DNA of 64,000 bases from Cohnella sp. WQ 127256 (GTDB lineage: Bacteria; Bacillota; Bacilli; Paenibacillales; Paenibacillaceae): the NCBI RefSeq assembly GCF_024519285.1, contig NZ_JAMZCY010000002.1, positions 372,001 to 436,000 on the forward strand, given 5' to 3'. Shown here one piece after another: positions 41,742 through 50,000 of the stretch (within the stretch, counting starts at the first letter, position 1; each line of letters opens with the position of its first letter). The translations under genes and the position numbers were made by a program. The notes under the pieces are model-generated. The model was not told the origin of the DNA and made no database searches. It saw nothing but the letters and a program-made list of their open reading frames with translations.

Positions 41742-43247
41742 ATGTCTTCGAAAACAGCACCACCTGTATTAACAGAAACGCCATTCTCAATACGTACGAT
41801 TTTAGGTCCGTTGGTGGCAATCGTTATTGGAATCTTTATGGTCATCTTAGATGGAACGGCCGTTAACGTCGCTCTACCGAAGCTTCAGCAAGAATTTGAA
41901 TTGTTGAACCTCTCGCTAGTTCAATGGACTGTCATTGGCTATGCACTAGCGCAGGCCGCAGTTATTCCTTTGGCTGGCTGGTTATCAGATCGATTCGGAG
42001 CTAAGAAAGTATTCTTGATTTCAGTCGGATTGTTTACGATTGGGTCGTTACTTTGCGCATTAGCAACAAGTGTTGAAACACTTATTGCCTTCCGGATTGT
42101 TCAAGGCTTAGGCGGAGGCGTCGTCGTTCCGATTGCCATGGCGTTCATCTATCGCCTGTCTCCCCCAGGTAAGGTTGGGGCGGTTATGGGGATGATGGGG
42201 ATTCCAATCTTGTTAGGTCCTGCTTTAGGGCCTGTAGTGGCGGGATGGTTTGTTGAATATCATAGCTGGCAGTGGATATTCTTGATTAACTTACCTATCG
42301 GTGTTATTGCAATCATTCTTGGAATTCGTACGTTACCTAATATGCAACGTCAGACGGTTGCTTCGTTGGATTTGTTTGGGATGATCCTTGGACCGTTGGC
42401 TTTTGCTGCTCTAGTGTTCGGAGTTTCGAAGGGCGGTATTGACCCGATTACGGGTGAATCCACTTGGACTCAGCCTGCTACATTGATCGGCATAGGTGTC
42501 GGACTCGTGGCATTAATTCTATTCGTTCTTGTGGAATTAAACCGTGATAATCCATTGCTGGAGCTTCGGGTATTCAAATCCGGTAACTTCACGAAAGGGA
42601 TTATCGTACAATGGATTTCGCAGATCGCGATGTTCGGTACTATGTTCCTTGTTCCTTTGTTCTTGCAACAAGCGCATGGATATAGTCCATTGAAAACGGG
42701 TTTAATTATGCTTCCGCAGGCGTTAGCGTCAGGCTTATTTATGCCAATCGGAGGTAAGCTGTCTGACCGTTTCGGTGCTCGACCGCTTGTCATAGCGGGT
42801 ATGGCCCTAACGACAGTGGCGGCATTGTTGTTATCCAACATTTCAGGAGACTCTGGAATAAGTTCAGTTATGCTTCCCCTTGGTTTGCTTGGGGCTGGAA
42901 TGGGATTATTCATGATGCCACTTAATAATCACCTGATCCAATCCGCACCGCAGAATCTAGTAGGGCGAGTAACCTCCCTTACGAATGCTGCACAGCAGGT
43001 TATGATGTCGTTTGCTATTGCGATCTTAATGACGATTTCTTCTACGAAGATGCAGAACCTCATGGTTGAACAAGGTAAACAGCAGCCGGATGTTCATTTG
43101 TTTGCATCGTCATTCGGATATACGTTCCTCATCCTGCTTGGAATTGCGATTGTCGGTGGTCTACTTGGTCTCATGCTTCAGAAGCCTAAGATGGTGGAAG
43201 GCGAGCATGGAAGTAAGACAGAAATTCCGGTCATCATTGGTCACTAA
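41742..43247 (+). CDS. DHA2-family (14-TM) multidrug efflux MFS transporter
   Basis: 501 residues from ATG 41742 with AGGAGGTACGAT upstream; the frame is open 40 codons earlier but that part lacks a ribosome site. Fourteen predicted helices. Motif C-like GIPILLGPALGPVVAGWF in helix 5, motif A DRFGAKKVF, and the TM1 motif LDGTAVNVALPKLQ are diagnostic of EmrB/QacA-type proton antiporters. It is controlled by the divergent TetR repressor through the operator in its promoter. A terminator follows. Substrates are probably lipophilic cations or antibiotics, not determinable here. Confidence 0.93.
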   Translation: MSSKTAPPVLTETPFSIRTILGPLVAIVIGIFMVILDGTAVNVALPKLQQEFELLNLSLVQWTVIGYALAQAAVIPLAGWLSDRFGAKKVFLISVGLFTIGSLLCALATSVETLIAFRIVQGLGGGVVVPIAMAFIYRLSPPGKVGAVMGMMGIPILLGPALGPVVAGWFVEYHSWQWIFLINLPIGVIAIILGIRTLPNMQRQTVASLDLFGMILGPLAFAALVFGVSKGGIDPITGESTWTQPATLIGIGVGLVALILFVLVELNRDNPLLELRVFKSGNFTKGIIVQWISQIAMFGTMFLVPLFLQQAHGYSPLKTGLIMLPQALASGLFMPIGGKLSDRFGARPLVIAGMALTTVAALLLSNISGDSGISSVMLPLGLLGAGMGLFMMPLNNHLIQSAPQNLVGRVTSLTNAAQQVMMSFAIAILMTISSTKMQNLMVEQGKQQPDVHLFASSFGYTFLILLGIAIVGGLLGLMLQKPKMVEGEHGSKTEIPVIIGH

Positions 43248-43266
43248 TTCGAAGTAAGAAGATAAT

Positions 43267-43305
43267 AAGGCAGCATCCCGCTTTGAAGGGGATGCTGCCT
43301 TTATT
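43267..43305. terminator. Terminator between DHA2 and convergent MBL-fold genes
   Basis: AAGGCAGCATCCC and GGGGATGCTGCCTT with a short loop, followed by TATTAA; A-rich on the left side, so bidirectional. Confidence 0.88.
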
Positions 43306-43315
43306 AATTTGCATG

Positions 43316-44206
43316 CTATTTCAACATATAATATTCAGTTTCTTTGATAGCATCCAGGTCCACACGATCAATAGCCAACTCTGCGGCTTCACCTTTGTCG
43401 ATTAGTTTTGCTGTCGAGATGACTTCTTTTACGATTTCAGGTTCATAATGAGTTGGGATTACGAGAATAGGTTTGACTAGCTCAAGAGCTTTAATCGTAC
43501 TTGCAGTAGTCGCACTATTGTCGCTTATGTTCGAGAATCTGGTGAGCATAATGTCGATCTTACCGATTTTCTCTAATTGCTCTGGGGTGAGCTCATCCTG
43601 TCCTAGATCACCAAAGTGAGCAATACGTAAGCCATCTACCTCGAAGACATAGATATAGTCGCTCGGGGCTGCATCGAAGAATGTAGGCGTATGGCTAGCT
43701 TTGATGGATGTGACATTCATATCCTTGATCGTGAAGGAATCCTCTTGAGAGATGGATATCTTGGCATTAGTCGAGGCCATAACAAATTTCTCATCATAGT
43801 GATCGGTGTGTTTATGGGTAACGACAACGATATCTGCATTAAGAATCTTGCTATCGCTCCATAGGGAGTAGGGATCAACTATGGCAACTGTGCCAGCTTT
43901 GGAAACAATCGCATAGGACGTGTTGTTAGCGCCATCCTTCGCCGTAGAAATGTTGCGAACTAAGGTTTTGCCTGTTGTATTCTTTAAGGTTTCAGCATCA
44001 AAGGTCATGACGGGCTCAGGGCTTTCTACGGGAGCAGATTGTGCAGCATTAGGGGTTTCTGAAACGGGGCTTGCAGCTGGTGCGTTCGTTGTGCTTGGTG
44101 AGCTAACAGAAGGGGATGCAGGGCTTTCTGTTGAGTTGCCGCAAGCTTGGGCAAGGAATAGAAAGGGAATACTTAAAAGCAGCATACGTGTCTTGCCAAA
44201 TCTCAT
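43316..44206 (-). CDS. Metallo-beta-lactamase-fold lipoprotein (UlaG-like)
   Basis: 296 residues behind AGGAGGG. A lipoprotein signal ends at Cys22 (FLAQAC-GNS), followed by a Ser/Pro/Ala-rich linker (about 25-65). The hydrolase core shows VVVTHKHTDHYDEKF (the H-x-H-x-D-H metal motif), then THxxT-like ASHTPTFF, RIAHFGDLGQ (metal-bridging Asp) and the distal VIPTHYEPE. This is the Lactamase_B_2/UlaG-type group, which includes phosphodiesterases and lactonases. Being lipid-anchored outside the cell is unusual for this group. No sugar-acid genes surround it, and the substrate is unknown. Confidence 0.88.
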   Translation of the reverse strand: MRFGKTRMLLLSIPFLFLAQACGNSTESPASPSVSSPSTTNAPAASPVSETPNAAQSAPVESPEPVMTFDAETLKNTTGKTLVRNISTAKDGANNTSYAIVSKAGTVAIVDPYSLWSDSKILNADIVVVTHKHTDHYDEKFVMASTNAKISISQEDSFTIKDMNVTSIKASHTPTFFDAAPSDYIYVFEVDGLRIAHFGDLGQDELTPEQLEKIGKIDIMLTRFSNISDNSATTASTIKALELVKPILVIPTHYEPEIVKEVISTAKLIDKGEAAELAIDRVDLDAIKETEYYMLK

Positions 44207-44334
44207 ATTAGACCCTCCTTGTAAGTGCTACGCATCGCATATCGGCGTCGCTACTAAATCTATGTTACTAGATCGTTAAGGGGAGTAAATATAGCCAATC
44301 GTCAGCGATTGGGTGTCAATTGGCAACAATCCAA

Positions 44335-44370
44335 GAAGACCAGGGTAGCAGTTACCCTGGTCTTCTATTA
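44335..44370. terminator. Terminator after the AraC-type gene
   Basis: GAAGACCAGGGTA, loop GCAGT, TACCCTGGTCTTC followed by TATTA. A perfect 13-bp stem at the 3' end of the minus-strand AraC gene, including its stop codon region. Confidence 0.88.
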
Positions 44371-45297
44371 CATAGGCTGAGGCATCCGACAATATAGATT
44401 TCTAAACTCTGCAGGAGAGCAACCAGAATGCTTGCGGAAGGTGCGAATGAAATGAGCATTATCGCGTAGTCCTACGCGAACCATAATCTCTTCGGAGGGT
44501 AACAAGGTATTTCGCAACAAATCGCTAGCCATCTGCATGCGTATGGAGTTCAAGTAGGACATAATGGATAAGCCAGTTGAAAGCTTGAAGTTCTGATTTA
44601 AGGTTGTTTTGTTTGTATGGAAGAGCTTGGTGAGATCTTCGATCTTTATTTTATTTTTGTAGTTCGTATGTAGGTGAAGGATGACGGGGTGTATTTTCTC
44701 AGAGGCAGCGCTAGGTATAGGTTGGACTGTCGGCTTCATTTCCCCATAAGCACGTCTTAGGAGAGCGAGTATCTCGATCAGAATGGAACGACTGCGGCAG
44801 GGCCATTTGCTATCGGGCTGGTTGACCAACTGACGCTCGACTTCCTCGATAAGGTGATTTCCATAGTTGGCTAACGCAGGGTCAATGGGGACGATGATAG
44901 GCTGATTACTATTGGTGTTAACGAGGCGATCACGAAAAGGATCTAGATACCACATATCTTGTTTATCTCGCTCGGAGAAGGTGACAAATGTTTCTTGGGT
45001 TAATTCAAAGCTGAACAAATCATTAATTAAATTGGGATGAAAGAAAACCGATTTGGCTTTCATATAGGAGCCTGGAAGCAGATGAAAGGAATCGCGTTCA
45101 TTTAAGCAATAGAAAGCAGGACTGTGGATCGGATAGGAAGCGCCTTCAATTTCACAAACGCCTGTACCATCTAAGGATAGCAATAAACGATAACGCTCAT
45201 GGCGACCTTCATTAAAATTAGTCATTTCTTCTGAACTTACCCACATAGGATGAGTATAGCCAGACTGGTGCATCCTACCTATCGTTGATAACTTCAT
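44368..45297 (-). CDS. AraC-family transcriptional regulator
   Basis: 309 residues from ATG 45297, preceded by GGAGTGGAGGATT; an in-frame start five codons earlier overlaps that site. The N-terminal cupin-like sensing domain covers about 15-200 (GTGVCEIEGASYPIHSPAFYCLN). Two helix-turn-helix units follow: KIEDLTKLFHTNKTTLNQNFKLSTGLSIMSYLNSIRMQMA and EEIMVRVGLRDNAHFIRTFRKHSGCSPAEFR. Regulators of this type usually control sugar or envelope genes. Its immediate neighbours (MBL lipoprotein, DoxX-like protein) are candidates but nothing proves the link. Confidence 0.9.
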   Translation of the reverse strand: MKLSTIGRMHQSGYTHPMWVSSEEMTNFNEGRHERYRLLLSLDGTGVCEIEGASYPIHSPAFYCLNERDSFHLLPGSYMKAKSVFFHPNLINDLFSFELTQETFVTFSERDKQDMWYLDPFRDRLVNTNSNQPIIVPIDPALANYGNHLIEEVERQLVNQPDSKWPCRSRSILIEILALLRRAYGEMKPTVQPIPSAASEKIHPVILHLHTNYKNKIKIEDLTKLFHTNKTTLNQNFKLSTGLSIMSYLNSIRMQMASDLLRNTLLPSEEIMVRVGLRDNAHFIRTFRKHSGCSPAEFRNLYCRMPQPM

Positions 45298-45337
45298 AAG
45301 TGAATCCTCCACTCCTAAGTTATTTTGGATATTGGAC

Positions 45338-45370
45338 GACCCCCGTAGACGAGTCTGACGGGGGTCTTAT
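45338..45370 (+). terminator. Orphan intrinsic terminator upstream of the AraC gene
   Basis: GACCCCCGT, an 11-base loop, and ACGGGGGTC followed by TTATTATT. No plus-strand gene precedes it, so the transcript it would stop is not apparent. The 45.37-45.69 kb spacer shows no supported gene. Confidence 0.7.
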
Positions 45371-45689
45371 TATTGAAGCGCAACCGCGCGATTCTTCCTG
45401 ATTTCACTTTCCACGAACACAACGATAGCCCTACCTCTCCATCGTTCTTGCGGCTCCAAGACCGCTCCAGTGAGAATTCGTGTTTCCTTCCAGCAGCCAG
45501 TTCATTGATTTAATAAGGAATGTGTGGGAAAACGGAGGAATATTACCCTTTATTTGAGGAAAAACCTGAGGGTTACTACTTCTACAATTTAATATTATAC
45601 TCCTTTGACTAATAAATGTCAATCTTCTAGCCGATAACCATATCATATTATTCGATTTTCAACTCATGAAGAGTAGGTGTTTTTGACTG

Positions 45690-46634
45690 ATGGTTAAGTA
45701 TGCTCATGTTAAATGGTTTACGGATGTTACACCGGTCAAAGAAGCGCTGGACAACGTCCTGTCCCCCGTATTTATGGGTACCGCTCTAGCTATCGCTTTG
45801 TTACTAGCTGTATTGACCCAAGTGCTGCCTTCTATTATGAAGATATCCGTGATGGGGAAATTAGATCAACAGGTGGAGCGCCTGCGCCCGAAGTCATTTC
45901 TCATCCTGCAATACGGAACGGCAGTGGCGTTACTTTGGTCACTTCTAGAAGGAACCTTGTTTGCTCCTGAGTTTGCTTCTCCTGAGGGTGGAGTTACGAT
46001 TGCAATAGGGATCGCGATTGCCATGCTACTTATTCCGCATCATCTTACTGCTAAAGCAGCAGCGCTTGTTCTGGTCGGGTTATATGTTTATTACATAGGA
46101 CAATACGGTCTATTTCACATGCTGGATTATGGTTTCTATTTGGCGATTGCTGCAGCTCTCGGACTTTACCGGACGGTATTCGAGAAATGGTCGTTCCCAC
46201 TACTCTATTTGGGTACGGGACTTTCGTTATGCTGGGTAGCGGTTGAGAAATGGATCTATCCGGCTATGAGTCTAGATATTGTGGAGAATCATCATGTGCC
46301 TACATTCGGCTTCGATCCTGCAGTATTCATCGTATTGGCTGCATTTATCGAATTTGTCGTCGGGTACTTGCTCGTTGTAGGGATATTGAATCGATTGTTA
46401 TCTATCGTCTTAACGCTAATCTTTATCATGACGACGATGCTGTTCGGATATGTGGAGATCGTAGGTCATTTCATGATTCATGTCATTCTAGTGTTATTCA
46501 TTATTGAAGGCGTGAGCTTCTACAAGCCACCAGTTGATATGCATAAGACGAAGCTGGATCGGATTATATTCGTTGCCCTTAACTTCTTGCTTGTGCTTGC
46601 GATGTATTTGCTGCTGTACTACAGGTTCGCATAA
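45690..46634 (+). CDS. Eight-helix membrane protein, possibly DoxX-like
   Basis: 314 residues with eight or more predicted transmembrane helices and short loops, preceded by GTAGGTG. Polar residues inside helices (VAVEKWIYP, FVVGYLLVVGIL, GYVEIVGHFMIHVILVLFIIEG) resemble DoxX/DoxD-type and related quinone-associated membrane proteins, but the match is loose. It has no partner gene on its strand and is followed by a terminator. The assignment is tentative; what is certain is an integral membrane protein. Confidence 0.75.
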   Translation: MVKYAHVKWFTDVTPVKEALDNVLSPVFMGTALAIALLLAVLTQVLPSIMKISVMGKLDQQVERLRPKSFLILQYGTAVALLWSLLEGTLFAPEFASPEGGVTIAIGIAIAMLLIPHHLTAKAAALVLVGLYVYYIGQYGLFHMLDYGFYLAIAAALGLYRTVFEKWSFPLLYLGTGLSLCWVAVEKWIYPAMSLDIVENHHVPTFGFDPAVFIVLAAFIEFVVGYLLVVGILNRLLSIVLTLIFIMTTMLFGYVEIVGHFMIHVILVLFIIEGVSFYKPPVDMHKTKLDRIIFVALNFLLVLAMYLLLYYRFA

Positions 46635-46684
46635 GCTAATATTACAGTACAAGCTTGCAATGATTGTCAGTTGCAGGTGTCAGG

Positions 46685-46785
46685 TGTCAAGAACCTTGTC
46701 CCATAACAAGTCGCGTAATTCGCGGCTTTTTTTATTTATGGGATCAAGTTCTTGTTATTTGACGTTGACAAGAACATTGTCCCAT
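46685..46785. repeat. Three copies of a GACAAGAACNTTGTCCCAT element around a terminator
   Basis: Copies at 46685-46706 (plus), 46736-46754 (inverted) and 46766-46785 (plus). The first two pair as the outer stem of a long hairpin that encloses the terminator at 46708-46735. The remaining spacer to 47013 shows no supported gene. Confidence 0.75.
46708..46735 (+). terminator. Terminator after the eight-helix membrane protein
   Basis: AAGTCGCG, loop TAATT, CGCGGCTT followed by TTTTT, nested inside the repeat pair described at 46685-46785. Confidence 0.85.
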
Positions 46786-47013
46786 TCCCGATCTGTGTCA
46801 AGATGAAACACATCTAGCATTTCAAGTTAAGGAAAGCCCCAGCCCCTTCCGTAGAAGAGTTTAAGTATTTGTTAAGCGGCTTATGATAGGATGCTAACGG
46901 AAAATGAAATAAAGCGAATCAAGCGGCGGGAGTTGAATCGGTGCCGACTGACCGCAAAAATCCGATCACATTTATAGCAGAAAACTCTATCATCTATTTA
47001 GGAAGGAATGGGT

Positions 47014-50000
47014 ATGACGATGAAAACAAAAACAACGAATCGGTTTATGGCTTTGATGCTGATCAGCGTCTTGATGGCTACTCTCGTTCCGATGGGAACC
47101 GTGTTTGGCAGTGCTTATACCACTTGGAACGATATCACGGGTACGTCCAGTTTGACGATTCCAAATGGCGTAGCAACGGATCCTTGCGGCAACGTATATG
47201 TAGCCAATACGGGATTGGACAACTATTACGCCAATACCAATAAAATAAAAAAGTATTCGAACGGAACCTGGAGCGCGGTGACGGGAACGGGGAATATTCT
47301 TCTAAAACCGACAGGCATCGCGGTCGATCCGAACAATGGCGACCTCTACGTGACGGAAGTGTTTCATGGCAGTCCTGCCACAAAGAGGGTGAGCAAGCTG
47401 AACAACGACGTGTGGTCGACCGTTGCCCTTAACGCGGGCGTTACGTTGATCAATCCACGCAGCATCGCCGTGGACGCTTCAAGCAACTTGTACGTAGCCG
47501 ATTCGGGCAACGACTCCGTTCCGGGAACGAGCAGAATTTACAAATATACAAGCAGCTCTAACCTATGGTCGGACATTACGAACGGGTGGAGTTTCACAAT
47601 GGCATCCGCGATTGCCGTTGATCCTTCCGGAAACATCTATGCAGCCGACTGGAAGTATAGCGGCAACTTCGGAAAAGTGGTGAAGCTGCCATCAGGCAGT
47701 TCGTCCTGGACAGACGTCACAGGTACACTGGCAGGTAAGCTGACTTTGCCGCAGGGTCTGGCTGCCGATGGTCTGGGTGATGTTTACTTGACGGACAATA
47801 CGACAATCAGCGACAAGGATGTTAGCAAAGTCTATCGATTCTCGAATGGCGTCTGGCAAGACATGACGAACGGCGAAAGCTTTGGTGCGGGTGCGCTTCA
47901 TGGCATCGCCGTAGACGGACATCAGCATCTGTATACGGTCGAAGGTACCGCCCAATTACCAAACAAGGTAAGAGCGCTTTACAATACGGATTTTTCGTAT
48001 GGCATCGCCTCTATTGCCAATCAGTCGTTGACTAAGCTTACTTCGGGATATGCCAGTGGTACTCAGCAAACGAGGACGATTAAAGTAACTTCCACCGGCA
48101 CGGGTGACGTTAGCGGCTTGACCGTAACGTCCAGCGACACCGATAAATTTATCGTGACGCAGCCCAATACGCCGCTTTGCGGAATGTCTTCGACCACGAC
48201 ATTCACGGTCAAAGCGAAGGACAACTTGCCCGTAGGAACGCATACGACGACGGTAACCGTATCAGCGCCGCGCGTCGCGAGCAAGTCGTTCACCGTGACA
48301 CAGATCGTCGATCCGAGTTACAAGATTGCCCCGGTAAGCAATCAGACATTGCAGTTTTTAAAAGTGGGCTACGCGGTGGGAACGCAGGAGGAGAAGACGA
48401 TTGATATCTCCTCTGCCGGCACGGGAGTATTGAATAACCTTACGATAACGTCGAGCGACACGACGAAATTTGTCATGACTCCGCCAGCCGTCACAACTTT
48501 GAACCCGTCAGCATCCACGTCGCTGAAGATCAGGGCGAAAGATAATTTGCCGGTGGGTACGCATACGACGACCATCACCATTTCCGCTGACAACATGCCG
48601 AACACGACATTTACAGTGACGCAGAAGGTGGGCAGCTTTGATGTAGCCCCGATCGTGGATCAGGCGCTGAAAGACTTGAGCGTTAACTATACGTTGGGGA
48701 CTCAGGAAAACAGGGTAGTTACGATCAAAGCGTCCGGTACGGAAACCTTAACCGACCTTGCCGTGACGTCGAGCGACATGACGAACTTTGTGCTGACGCC
48801 GCCATCTGGCACGACGCTGAACGCGAATTCCTCTAAGACATTCATGATTAAAGTGAAGGACAACCTTCCAGTTGGCACGTATGAAACGACGATCACTATT
48901 TCCGCGACGAACATGACGAGCAAGACATTCAAGGTGACGCAAATTGTCACTGCCACGCCGTTGACGTATGACATCGCGGCCATAGCCGACCAGACGTTGA
49001 ACGTCCTGGCCGTCGGCTATACGTCGGGGGCTCAGGAAACGAAGGAGATCACCGTGACGTCTACCGGCACAGGAAGCATAGTCAACCTGAGCATGTCGTC
49101 TAGCAACATGACGAACTTTGCGATTACACCGTTAGCAGCCACATCGCTGAGTCCTGGTAACACTACGACGTTCAAGATTGGTGTGAGGAACAACCTTCCG
49201 GTTGGCACGTATGAGACGACCATCACCCTCTCAGCAGCTAACATGACGAGCAAAACGTTCAAGGTGACGCAAACCGTCTCTGTCGCGGGTTTGACGTACG
49301 ACATCGCAGCCATAGCCGACCAGACGCTGAGCGGCTTGACCGACGGCTATACGTCGGGGTCGCAGGAAGAGAAAGAGATCACCCTAACATCTACAGGTAC
49401 GGGAACCTTAAACAGCCTGGACGTAACGTCGAACGACACGATGAATTTTGATCTGACGCTGCCAACGGTCACGTCGCTAAATCCGAACGGCTCTACGACG
49501 TTCAAGATCAAGGCGAAGGATAACCTTCCGGTTGGCACGTATGAGACGACCATCAACGTATCCGCGGCCAACATGACGAACAAGTTGTTTAAGGTGGCGC
49601 AGACCGTCTCAGTCGTAGGTTTGACGTACGACATCGCAGCCATAGCCGACCAGACGTTGAGCGGCTTGACCGACGGCTATACGTCGGGGTCGCAGGAAGA
49701 GAAAGAGATCACCCTAACATCTACAGGTACGGGAACCTTAAACAGCCTGGACGTAACGTCGAGCGACACGGTGAATTTTGATCTGACGCTGCCAACTGTC
49801 ACGTCGCTTAACCCGTCTGGATCTACGACGTTCAAGATCAAGGCGAAGGATAACCTTCCGGTTGGCACGTATGAGACGACCATCACCATCTCAGCAGCCA
49901 ACATGACGAGCAAAACGTTCAAGGTGACGCAAACCGTCTCTGCCGCGGGTTTGACGTACGACATCGCGTCCATAGCTGACCAGACGTTGAGCGGCTTGAC

